Source: Myxococcota bacterium
GTDB lineage: Bacteria > Myxococcota_A > UBA796 > UBA9615 > JAKLKC01
Length of the DNA stretch: 64,000 nucleotides
Assembly (NCBI GenBank): GCA_023150875.1
Contig: JAKLKC010000018.1
Location: 43,303-107,302 of the forward strand
Reading direction: 5' to 3'
Below are positions 1-9,181 of this stretch, in pieces. Numbering within the stretch: position 1 is the first letter of the stretch; every line of letters starts with the position of its first letter. The notes under the pieces were generated by a model. It saw only the letters and a list, made by a program, of their open reading frames with translations, was not told the DNA's origin and searched no databases. Both the position numbers and the translations under genes were made by a program.

Positions 1-213
1 CGGCCCCTCTCCCGGGCTGAAGAGGAGGCCCTCCCGGCGATGCTCGCCGCCTTCCGGATCGACGCCCGGATCGCCGCCGCCCTGGCCGAGGACGAGGCCC
101 TCCCGGAGGGGGCGCCGTCCGCGGTCCTGGACCGCCTGGGGGCGGAGCTGGAGTGGCTCGCGTCCGGGCCCGGCCGGGACGCCGCCCGCGCGATCTCGGG
201 GGGAGTCCCCTAG
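1..213 (+). CDS. C-terminal fragment of an unknown protein (partial)
   Basis: The frame is open from the first base of the window to a TAG at 211-213 and encodes about 70 residues. It is rich in Ala, Glu and Arg and ends in ISGGVP. Its third positions are almost all G or C, as in neighbouring genes, so I take it as the end of a real gene that starts upstream. The helical pattern (LSRAEEEALPAML...) loosely recalls the C-terminal helices of APH/homoserine-kinase-like phosphotransferases, but this is too short to assign. Its TAG overlaps the TAG of the convergent exonuclease gene in a shared CTAG, so there is no room for a terminator between them. Confidence 0.6.
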   Translation, partial: RPLSRAEEEALPAMLAAFRIDARIAAALAEDEALPEGAPSAVLDRLGAELEWLASGPGRDAARAISGGVP

Positions 214-899
214 AACAGCCCCCGCTGCCGCTGGTCGGGGGCGGGGGCGGCGGGAGCCTCGGGCGAGGCGGCGGCGCCCTTGCGGCCCCGCTTCTCGGCG
301 AAGGCGCGCTCCTGCTCGTCGGACCAGGACTTCTGAAGGGCCAGCAGCTCCCCCAGCGTGGGGGGGACCTTCTCGCCCAGGCGCAGCAGCACGCGCCCCG
401 CCGCCTCGGCGTCGTCCACCGCCCGGTGCGCCTGGCGCAGGTCGATCCCCAGCAGCTCGCAAAGGGCCCCCAGCTTGCGGCTGCGGGCGTTCGGGATCAG
501 GGCCCGCGCCCACACCAGGGGATCGAGTCCCGGCACCTCGGGCGTGGAGAGGCCCGCGCGGGTGAACTCGCTCCGGAGGAAGCCCATGTCGAAGGGCAGG
601 TTGTAGGCGACCACCACCCGGTCCCGGAGGCGGAGGTAGACCTCCCAGGCGACGTCCCGGAAGGTGGGCTTGTCCCTCAGCATCTCGTCGGTGATGGAGG
701 TGATCCCCACCACCTCGTCGGGGATGGGGAAGCCCGGCTGGACGAGGGTGCCCCAGCGCTCCGCCACCTCGCCCCGCTCGAAGCGCACGATCCCCACCTC
801 GATGACCCGGTGGGCGGCCGGGTCGAGCCCGGTGGTCTCGAAGTCCATCACCACCAGGGGCAGCTCGCGCCAGGGCGCGCTCATGTCGAACTGGATCAC
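210..899 (-). CDS. DEDDh 3'-5' exonuclease (DnaQ/epsilon-like)
   Basis: About 229 residues with the three exonuclease motifs of the DEDDh superfamily: Exo I DFETTG near the N-terminus, Exo II VVAYNLPFDMGFL in the middle, and Exo III HRAVDDAEA, which supplies the His and last Asp. These enzymes use two metal ions to remove 3' nucleotides, as in the proofreading subunit of DNA polymerase III or exonuclease X. The tail is Ala/Pro-rich and charged. I chose the GTG at 899 because it overlaps the TGA of the upstream lipoprotein gene (GTGA) and has GGAGG four bases before it; an ATG at 884 is the alternative. Whether it serves replication or RNA/DNA repair cannot be told from the sequence. Confidence 0.9.
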   Translation of the reverse strand: MIQFDMSAPWRELPLVVMDFETTGLDPAAHRVIEVGIVRFERGEVAERWGTLVQPGFPIPDEVVGITSITDEMLRDKPTFRDVAWEVYLRLRDRVVVAYNLPFDMGFLRSEFTRAGLSTPEVPGLDPLVWARALIPNARSRKLGALCELLGIDLRQAHRAVDDAEAAGRVLLRLGEKVPPTLGELLALQKSWSDEQERAFAEKRGRKGAAASPEAPAAPAPDQRQRGLF

Positions 900-1612
900 T
901 TCGCCTCCGCCCCGGGGGCAGCCCCCCGGCCTTCCGTGCAGGTCCCCCGGGTCCGGTCCGTCCCCCCCTCGGTCCAGGTCCCGGCCACGCAGCGCCAGGT
1001 CCCCCCGTCCCCGTCGATCTCGTAGGTGCCGGGCGCCCCGGCGATGAAGGCCGCCGGCAGCGCCGTGCGGAGGGCGTCGACCCCCTCTCCCCGCCGGAAA
1101 TTCCCCGCCGCCCGGGCCCGCTCCGCCAGGGCCACGCCCCCCCGGCCGAGGGCCGCCGCCATGGTCTCGTACTCCCGCGCCGCCTGGGCCAGCTCCCGGG
1201 TGGCGGTGTTGAGGGCCATGGCCAGCTCCGGCTGGCTCCCGGCGGACATCGGCCTCTCCTCGGCAGGGCGCAGCTCCTTGCGGGCCGCGTAGGCGCGCTG
1301 GGCCGCCAACGCCCGGGGGGAGGGAGGGCCGCCGGCCGCCTCGGGCTCCTCCCCGGACCGGGCGATGGAGGAGAGGTCCGGGGGGAGGTCCCGCTCCAGG
1401 CCGGCCAGCGCCCCCGCGGCCTTCCAGGCGATCTCCAGCCTCCTCCCGGCGTCCTCCCTCATCGCCACCTGGGGGTCGGCGGCGGGGGGAGCCGGGGCCG
1501 GCGCTCCCGGCGATCCCTCCGGAGCGCCTCCGCACCCCGCCGCGGCGAGGAACCACCAGGCCAGGGCCAGCCCCAGGGAGGGCCGGGACGCGGGGAAGGG
1601 CCGAGCGCGCAT
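896..1612 (-). CDS. Lipoprotein of unknown function
   Basis: 238 residues. The start ATG at 1612 has GGAGG seven bases upstream. A signal sequence with a Leu/Ala/Trp-rich core ends in a lipobox, LAAAGC, so the mature protein should be lipid-anchored. The rest is helical and charged, with no domain I recognise. A C-terminal segment (TYEIDGDGGTWRCVAGTWTEGG) resembles a small beta structure with one Cys. The gene is translationally coupled to the exonuclease gene through a GTGA overlap, although a periplasmic lipoprotein and a nuclease need not share a function. Confidence 0.8.
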   Translation of the reverse strand: MRARPFPASRPSLGLALAWWFLAAAGCGGAPEGSPGAPAPAPPAADPQVAMREDAGRRLEIAWKAAGALAGLERDLPPDLSSIARSGEEPEAAGGPPSPRALAAQRAYAARKELRPAEERPMSAGSQPELAMALNTATRELAQAAREYETMAAALGRGGVALAERARAAGNFRRGEGVDALRTALPAAFIAGAPGTYEIDGDGGTWRCVAGTWTEGGTDRTRGTCTEGRGAAPGAEAK

Positions 1613-1695
1613 GGGCACCTCCGGAGGGGGCGGGCGGCGCGAGCGGGACAGGATAGCAGAGGCCCGGCTCCCCCGGGCCCCCGCCCGCCGCGGTC

Positions 1696-2937
1696 CTAGC
1701 CCTCCTCGGGACCCTCCGCCGCCCGCTGCGCCGCCGCCCGCTGCCTCTTGAGGTGCTCCCGGAGCTGACCCCACTTCAGGCGGTCCTCGACCTTCTGGCG
1801 TTGGCGGCGCTTGTAGTTGGCGTGGGAGTTCTCGCCCTGCTCGTTGAGGTAGGCGCACTCCTGGTCCACGATCTGGAACTCCACCAGCACGTAGACGACC
1901 CGCCCCCTCTTCTCCAGGCGGTCCAGCACCTCGGCCCCGACCACGTCGTCCAGCTCCAGGGGCACGTCCAGGATGAAGTTGATCATCCGGTAGGTCCGCC
2001 CGCTGAACTCGTTCTCCAGGTCCGGCCCGTCGGGGACCTCGACGCCCACGTCCGCCTGGACCTGGTCCAGGAGGGGGCGAAGCTCGTCCCGCTCCTCGAC
2101 GAAACGGCGGAGCTGCACCAGGTTGTTGGATGCCTGGCCCGCCCGCACGTGGTTCCACGGGAACACGTAGCGCAGCAGGTAGGCGAGCACCGTCACGATG
2201 TCGTCCCGGGTCTCGGTGACGATGCGGAAGCGCAGGCGGTCCAGGATCGCGGCGGCGGTGCTGTCCTTCTTGCTGAAGAGCTTGGTCACCATGGAGTCGC
2301 GGGACTTGCGGCTCCCGTAGAAGTGCACCACCGGCAGCCCCGCGGCCATCACCTCGCGCCCGAACTGGTGGAGCCGCTTCTCCAGCGCCGAGAAGAGGGA
2401 CGCCTCGCTGACCGCGACCTCGTGCAGCAGCTCCCGGGCCTCCAGGTGCTGGATGACGTGCATCGTCTTGAGCACGACGCACGCCAGGAGCTGGTTGCGG
2501 TTGAAGCGCCCCCGCTGGCTGGCGACGAGGAAGAGGTCCTCGACGGACTCGGGGGAGGACACCACCCGCGAGAAGCGGAAGCTGAAGTGCCTGCGCAGGT
2601 AGGCCATGGCCTCCTGGTGCAGGTAGCGCAGGCGGGCGGCGTCCCGGCGGTCGTCGACGTCGAAGCCGTTGGTCCTGAGGAAGCGCCGCACCCGGTCCCG
2701 GTCGGCGAAGCTCAGGCGGTGCCAGTCGATGACCGAGCCCCCGTACAGCACCAGCCTCAGGGCCTCGACGTCGGCGAGGTCCAGATCGGCGTCGCGCAGC
2801 GGGGGCGGGAAGTCGATGCGGATGCGGTCCTCGATGATGGGCGGGACTGCGGCCACCGTGGCGATCCGGCTCGGGTGGGGGAGGAGGCGGGGAGGGGAGA
2901 TGGCGGCCTCGACGGGGGGCGACCCTCCTGGTCCCAC
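1696..2937 (-). CDS. TIGR04552-like conserved protein, possibly nucleotidyltransferase-fold
   Basis: Up to 413 residues. From memory it matches the TIGR04552 family of Myxococcales and relatives, which has no proven function. The stretch RLRFRIVTETRDDIVTVLAYLL looks like the core of a RelA/SpoT-type nucleotidyltransferase domain (compare the synthetase motif in which a conserved Arg/Asp precede a dimer strand), so a (p)ppGpp-like or nucleotide activity is possible but unproven. The C-terminus is very basic. The start is uncertain: the GTG at 2937 has only a weak ribosome-binding site, a second GTG lies at 2856, and strong family-like sequence begins near IIEDRIRIDF. Confidence 0.75.
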   Translation of the reverse strand: MGPGGSPPVEAAISPPRLLPHPSRIATVAAVPPIIEDRIRIDFPPPLRDADLDLADVEALRLVLYGGSVIDWHRLSFADRDRVRRFLRTNGFDVDDRRDAARLRYLHQEAMAYLRRHFSFRFSRVVSSPESVEDLFLVASQRGRFNRNQLLACVVLKTMHVIQHLEARELLHEVAVSEASLFSALEKRLHQFGREVMAAGLPVVHFYGSRKSRDSMVTKLFSKKDSTAAAILDRLRFRIVTETRDDIVTVLAYLLRYVFPWNHVRAGQASNNLVQLRRFVEERDELRPLLDQVQADVGVEVPDGPDLENEFSGRTYRMINFILDVPLELDDVVGAEVLDRLEKRGRVVYVLVEFQIVDQECAYLNEQGENSHANYKRRQRQKVEDRLKWGQLREHLKRQRAAAQRAAEGPEEG

Positions 2938-3022
2938 GCCCTTGCAGCCCCTCGCAGTATAGCGCCGGGGGTACGGCCGGGCAACGAGGAACGGGGCGGC
3001 TCCCGTCCCCGCCCCCGGGGCC

Positions 3023-3535
3023 TCAGCGGCCGAGGAGGGTCAGGATCTCGCGGCAGAAGGCGGGGAGGTCGTCGGGCTGGCGGCTGGTGACCAGGCGGCC
3101 GTCCACCACCACCTCCCGGTCGATCCAGTCGGCGCCGGCGTGGGTCATGTCGTCGCGGATGGAGAAGAACGAGGTCACCCGCTTCCCCTGCAGCACCCCC
3201 GCCGAGGCGAGCATCCAGCCCCCGTGGCAGATCGCCCCCACCACCCGGCCCGCCAGCGCCGCCTCGCGCACGAAGCGGACCATGGGCTCGTGGCGCCGCA
3301 GGAAGTCCGGGGCCCACCCCCCGGGCACGATCACCGCCGCCACGTCGGCGACCCGGTAGTCATCGATGCGCCCGTCCGCCTTCACGGGATAGCCGTACTT
3401 GCCGGTGTACACGTCGGCGCCGGTCCCGGCGCAGACCACCTCCAGGCCGGCCTCCAGGAACCGGTACTTGGGGTACATGACCTCCAGGTCCTGGAAGTCG
3501 CGCTCCAGCAGGATCACCACCCTGTCGGGCTTCAA
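3023..3535 (-). CDS. PfpI/DJ-1 family protein (class I glutamine amidotransferase-like)
   Basis: 170 residues, the normal length of the PfpI family. The nucleophile elbow AICHGGW puts the reactive Cys at 103 followed by His104. The acidic residue that lines the pocket in DJ-1 is kept as Glu18 in FQDLEVMYP. The end, VVVDGRLVTSRQPDDLPAF, is typical of PfpI. Members are reported as cysteine peptidases, glyoxalases or deglycases, so this is probably a stress protein acting on carbonyl-damaged molecules. The start is a TTG at 3535, supported by a strong AGGAGG five to six bases upstream. It lies 43 bases downstream of pckA on the same strand. Confidence 0.9.
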   Translation of the reverse strand: MKPDRVVILLERDFQDLEVMYPKYRFLEAGLEVVCAGTGADVYTGKYGYPVKADGRIDDYRVADVAAVIVPGGWAPDFLRRHEPMVRFVREAALAGRVVGAICHGGWMLASAGVLQGKRVTSFFSIRDDMTHAGADWIDREVVVDGRLVTSRQPDDLPAFCREILTLLGR

Positions 3536-3578
3536 GTGGGCCTCCTCCCTCTCCCGTGCGGGCGCGCCGCCGCGGAGA

Positions 3579-5354
3579 TCAGGTCCCCACCACCGCCGCG
3601 ACGATGGCCGGGTCGACGTCGTACTTCTCCAGGAAGGCGCGGCGCTCGGCCTTCATTTTGTCCACCCAGGCCCGGTACTCGGCGAGCCGCCCCTCCTTCT
3701 CGTAGAAGGCGCGGGGCTGGAGGACCTCCCGGGGGACCCGCTCCAGCAGCCAGGCGTTCTCGGGGGCGCGGGCGTCCACCACCTCGTAGCCGAAGTCGGG
3801 GTCCCGCATCCAGACCACCCGGTCCGACATCAGGCCCTCCAGCATCGCCGAGGAGTGCCGGATCTTGACCTTCAGGGCCTTGCCCCGCTCGACGTCCCGG
3901 GCGTCCCCGCCGACGTAGCCGGTGTTCATCATCCACATGGAGACGTCGGGCATGGTCGCCGCCAGCTCGCCGAAGCGGCGGGCCTGGAGGCCGTGGGCCA
4001 GGGGGAAGAAGGGCTGGGTGAAGGGGGAGCGGGTCTTGCCCCTCTCCTTGCCCGCCGCCGAGGTCTTGGTGGTCTCGCCGAGCATGAAGTAGCCGGCGGC
4101 CTGCTCGGGGGAGGTGAAGCGCACGATGCCGGGGGTGGCGGCGTCGGGGCCCTCGTCCCGGTTCAGCACCCCCATGAACTTGACCGGCGGCACGTTCCGC
4201 AGGTCGGCGGCGTCCTGGATCGCCGCCATGGGGATGATGGAGCGGCCGTTCTGGGTCCAGGCCACGAAGTCCCAGCCGTCCTTGGGCACCCCGTGGGCGT
4301 CCAGCACGTCCTCCAGCTTCACGTCTCCCCGGACGTATGCGTCGACGTTCGCCTCGGAGGCGCCGGTGAGCACCAGCACCTCCCGCAGGCGGCGGACCTC
4401 GTCCGGGGCGAGGACCCCCTTCGAGAAGTCGTAGCGGCCGTCCGCGTCGACGTAGACGTTCTCGACCCAGGCCGAGGGATCGAGGGTGCCGTGGTAGATC
4501 ACCGGCTCGGTCTCGGGGCTGAGGCCGGCGGTCTTGGCGAAGCACCCGTTCTCGGTGATGGTGACCTCGCCCCCGGGCCACAGCGAGATCATGTCGTCCT
4601 GGATGGGCTGGGCCAGGTCCCCCTGCTTCGAGAAGGTGGTGGTGGTCTTGCCCGTGCCCGAGAGGCCCATGATCGCCATGGCGACGGCCTTCCCGTCGGT
4701 GTGGATGGCCTTGGCGCCGGCGTGCAGGACCAGCCCCCCCTGGCGGTAGACCCGATCACAGAGCATCCGCAGCGCCGACTTCTTGGACTCGCCGAAGTAG
4801 TCGGGGCCGATGATGTAGGTGACGTAGCGCTCCAGGTCCACCAGGAGGGCCTGGCGGCCCGGCATCCCCTCGGCGAAGAGGCCGGGCGTGTAGATCACCC
4901 GGAACTCCGGGGCCCGCGGGGGAGCCCCCGCCCCCTCGACGGCGTCGACGGGGAAGGCCAGGACCTGCTGCATCCCGGCGATGTTCGCCCCCTCCAGGGT
5001 GTAGAGCCACTGGACCTTGGCGGCGCGCTCGCCCAGTCCGAGGTAGCCGTCGATCTGGATGAGGCGACCCCGATCCTCGATGTACTCCCGCTGGCGGCGG
5101 ATGAGGTCGGCCGCGGCGGCGGAGTCGATGGTCTTGGCGGAGAGCTTCCGTCCGGCGTCGGGGTCGTCGGAGATCACGTAGGTGTACTGGGCCACCCGGG
5201 ACTTGTTGCGGGAGATCTTGTCGAGGTTCCCGTGGGCGGTGCGGAGCACGGCGGGGGTGTGGTCCAGGGCCAGCCGCCGGAGCTCGTCCTGGCTGGGGTT
5301 CGCGACGTACTCGACGGCGTAGGGGCGCGGGGCCTTGGGGTCGAACGACTGCAT
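3579..5354 (-). CDS. pckA: Phosphoenolpyruvate carboxykinase (ATP)
   Basis: 591 residues, somewhat longer than the usual 530-540. The family kinase-1a loop GLSGTGKTTT is present, followed by the metal/substrate region DDMISLWPGGEVTITENGCFAK and the segment HSSAMLEGLMSDRVVWMRD. The enzyme converts oxaloacetate and ATP to phosphoenolpyruvate, CO2 and ADP in the cytoplasm, the first committed step of gluconeogenesis, fitting an organism that lives on amino acids or lipids. The extra length lies partly in the N-terminal domain. The ATG at 5354 is preceded by GAGGG. Confidence 0.93.
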   Translation of the reverse strand: MQSFDPKAPRPYAVEYVANPSQDELRRLALDHTPAVLRTAHGNLDKISRNKSRVAQYTYVISDDPDAGRKLSAKTIDSAAAADLIRRQREYIEDRGRLIQIDGYLGLGERAAKVQWLYTLEGANIAGMQQVLAFPVDAVEGAGAPPRAPEFRVIYTPGLFAEGMPGRQALLVDLERYVTYIIGPDYFGESKKSALRMLCDRVYRQGGLVLHAGAKAIHTDGKAVAMAIMGLSGTGKTTTTFSKQGDLAQPIQDDMISLWPGGEVTITENGCFAKTAGLSPETEPVIYHGTLDPSAWVENVYVDADGRYDFSKGVLAPDEVRRLREVLVLTGASEANVDAYVRGDVKLEDVLDAHGVPKDGWDFVAWTQNGRSIIPMAAIQDAADLRNVPPVKFMGVLNRDEGPDAATPGIVRFTSPEQAAGYFMLGETTKTSAAGKERGKTRSPFTQPFFPLAHGLQARRFGELAATMPDVSMWMMNTGYVGGDARDVERGKALKVKIRHSSAMLEGLMSDRVVWMRDPDFGYEVVDARAPENAWLLERVPREVLQPRAFYEKEGRLAEYRAWVDKMKAERRAFLEKYDVDPAIVAAVVGT

Positions 5355-5454
5355 TCGGTGAGTCCCTCGTCGGTGGCCCGTCCCCCTCCCAGGGGGGCGG
5401 TCGGAGCGGGAAGGGGCGGGAATATAGCCGACGGCGGGAGCGCGCGGAAGCGGC

Positions 5455-5805
5455 TCAGAACGTGGCGGCCTCCAGGTCCTCGCAGGCGCGGCTGCCGTGC
5501 AGCTCCATCAGGCGCAGGGACGCGGCGCAGGTGGCCTCGGCGTCGCTGTCGGGCAACCGGACCGTCACCAGGAACTCCCGGCAGGCCAGGGTCGCGTCCT
5601 CGTCGCTGGGGAAGAGGCCCTCGGGGTAGTCACCGGCCCCGAGGGACTCCTTGGAGACGCAGGCACAGACGTAGTTCTCCACGTCGGAGCCGCAGGTGTC
5701 GCAGTAGTTGCGGGCGTATTGCTCGCATGGGCTGGCGCAGCCGGCACCCCAGAGCGCCAGGGCGGCGAGCAGGAGGACCGGCGCGGGGCTCGCGGGGGTG
5801 GGCAT
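5455..5805 (-). CDS. Small cysteine-rich lipoprotein, paralogue of the next gene
   Basis: 116 residues. A signal peptide ends in the lipobox LWGAGC, followed directly by ASPCEQYARNYCDTC. The mature part has about nine more cysteines whose spacing matches the neighbouring 121-residue lipoprotein, including paired CxxC and CxC motifs and single Cys in LACREF, EATCAAS and RACEDL. This pattern suggests a small disulphide-stabilised periplasmic or surface protein. It starts 15 bases downstream of its paralogue's stop, with GGGAG upstream. No family is recognised. Confidence 0.8.
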   Translation of the reverse strand: MPTPASPAPVLLLAALALWGAGCASPCEQYARNYCDTCGSDVENYVCACVSKESLGAGDYPEGLFPSDEDATLACREFLVTVRLPDSDAEATCAASLRLMELHGSRACEDLEAATF

Positions 5806-5819
5806 GGGCTGGCTCCCGG

Positions 5820-6185
5820 TCAGCGGGTGAACGCGGGGATGGTGACGTGCTCGCAGGCGCCCGTCCCCTCCTGGCGCAGGAAGGCCAGGCCGACCCGGCA
5901 GGCGGTCGCCTCGTCGTCGCCGACGTAGGCGAGGTCCAGGCGGACCTCGTCGCACGTCATCGCCGCGTCGGCGTCGCTCTCGAAGTAGTCCTCGGGGGCG
6001 TCGGCCATGCCAAGAGTGCCCTGGAGGACGCAGGTGCAGCTCACCTGCTGCGCCGTGTTGCCGGCCTCGGTCGCGGCCTGGCAGGTCCCGCAGAAGCGGT
6101 CCGCCAGCTCCTCGCAGGGGCTGGCGCACCCCGACAGGAGCCAGGCGGCGGCCAGGACCGGGAGGCCGAAGCGTGGTGGGGTCAT
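5820..6185 (-). CDS. Small cysteine-rich lipoprotein, paralogue of the gene downstream
   Basis: 121 residues with lipobox LLSGC and the same N-terminal arrangement as its partner (GCASPCEELADRFCGTC). Later cysteines (SCTCV, MTCDEV, TACRVG, GACEHV) keep the same order, so the two arose by tandem duplication and have since diverged strongly elsewhere. It lies 31 bases downstream of the OmpA-like gene and is probably cotranscribed with it. The function is unknown; attachment to the envelope and several disulphides are the only predictions I can support. Confidence 0.8.
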   Translation of the reverse strand: MTPPRFGLPVLAAAWLLSGCASPCEELADRFCGTCQAATEAGNTAQQVSCTCVLQGTLGMADAPEDYFESDADAAMTCDEVRLDLAYVGDDEATACRVGLAFLRQEGTGACEHVTIPAFTR

Positions 6186-6216
6186 GCGGGCTCACCCCAC
6201 CCCCCGCGGCGGGGGG

Positions 6217-7962
<1,746 letters not shown>

Positions 7963-8141
7963 GGACGAACACCCCCAGCACCGCCCCCGCGGGCTTCCCG
8001 GAGCCCCCTCCCCCGGGGGGCACCGCGCGGACGGCGTCGGGCCGAAGGATAACGGGGCAGTCCCGGCGCGGGAAGCCCCGAGGGGATCGCCGGACCTCCG
8101 GGGACCTCCCCCGCCTCTGCAACTCTCGCTCGCCCGTGCCC

Positions 8142-9065
8142 CTACGGCTCCTCGCCCATCGCCTCCACCAGGGCGGGGGTGACGTCGGTCAGGTCCCGGA
8201 GCCGCGCCGCGATCCGCTGGGATCCCCGCCCCCACAGGTAGGTCTGGGCGGGGTTCAGGGTGTGGCCCCGGCTCGGGGCGTCCTCGATGTTGCCGTGGTC
8301 GCTGGTGAGCAGGACGGTGTCGCGGGAGGGGTCGATGGCGTGGAGCAGCCCCAGCACGAACTCCTCCAGGTCCGCCAGCACCTTCGCGCAGCCCGGGAGC
8401 TGCTCCCGGTGGCCGGCGCGGTCGGTCTGGAAGTACTCGAACATCGCCAGGTCGAGGCCGCGGCCGGCCCGGGCCAGCACCTCGCCCGCCCGGGCCGGCG
8501 TGCGGAGGGGGACGTCGAACCCCCGGTCCCGGAACGCCTGGCCGGTGAGGTCGAAGCTAACGGCGCGGTCGTCCAGCAGCTCCGGCACGCTCAGCACCGG
8601 GTTCCCGGCGGCCCGGTTGGCCCACACGCTGGCGGAGATCAGCCGCACGTACCTGGGATCGGTCCAGAGGTCCTCGGGGAGGGGCTCCGGGGGAGGGCGG
8701 AAGGCGTTGACGAACCGGGTCACCCGGCCCCTCTCCACGAGCTGCCGGTGGATGGAGTCCCGCGCGAGCACCTCCCGGAGCTGCCGGTTGGGCATGGCCC
8801 ACAGGTGGAAACCCAGTAGTTTCGCGGCGTTGACGCCCGTGAAGAGGGCCGTCTGCCCCGTCGCGCTCTGGGGCGTCCCCTCCACCCCCAGGGTGGCGTC
8901 CAGGGGCACGTAGGTCCCCCCCAGGGGCACCTCGTCGTCCCGCGCGGGCGTCCCCTCCTCGTCGAACGACGCGAAGAGTCGCCCGGGCGTGTGCAGGCAA
9001 GGGTTCCGCTCCGGATCCCTGCGCCCCGCCCCCAGGCCATCGACGAACACGAAGTAGGTGGTCAT
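8142..9065 (-). CDS. Alkaline-phosphatase/phosphoglycerate-mutase superfamily metalloenzyme
   Basis: 307 residues. The N-terminal FVFVDGLG carries the first metal-binding Asp, and the C-terminal LLTSDHGNIED is the metal-binding motif shared by phosphopentomutase, cofactor-independent phosphoglycerate mutase and alkaline phosphatases. FEYFQTDRAGH supplies more ligands (Asp/His). It lacks the large inserted domain of iPGM, so it is a minimal member of unknown substrate. Its ATG lies inside the end of a 61-bp repeat unit (9060-9181), so its translation start has been shaped by that duplication. It is the last gene of the regulator/kinase run. Confidence 0.8.
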   Translation of the reverse strand: MTTYFVFVDGLGAGRRDPERNPCLHTPGRLFASFDEEGTPARDDEVPLGGTYVPLDATLGVEGTPQSATGQTALFTGVNAAKLLGFHLWAMPNRQLREVLARDSIHRQLVERGRVTRFVNAFRPPPEPLPEDLWTDPRYVRLISASVWANRAAGNPVLSVPELLDDRAVSFDLTGQAFRDRGFDVPLRTPARAGEVLARAGRGLDLAMFEYFQTDRAGHREQLPGCAKVLADLEEFVLGLLHAIDPSRDTVLLTSDHGNIEDAPSRGHTLNPAQTYLWGRGSQRIAARLRDLTDVTPALVEAMGEEP

Positions 9066-9181
9066 AGGGTGTCAGGCACCAACACATTTACATTTCAGAC
9101 CCATTCGCCGCGTCCGTCCAGGTCATAGGGTGTCAGGCACCTACACATTTACATTTCGGACCCGTTCGCCGCGTCCGTCCA
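9060..9181. repeat. 61-bp tandem direct duplication with REP-like hairpin
   Basis: Units at 9060-9120 and 9121-9181 are identical except for three substitutions. Each contains the imperfect palindrome GGTGTCAGGCACC (9068-9080 and 9129-9141) followed by an A/T-rich ACACATTTACATTTC, unusually A/T-rich for this region. From memory this resembles repeats associated with REP/Y1-type (IS200-like) transposases. The unit spans the 3' end of the sensor kinase gene to the start codon of the phosphatase gene, so both gene ends were duplicated; the second unit provides the kinase stop codon and the first the phosphatase ATG. Confidence 0.9.
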
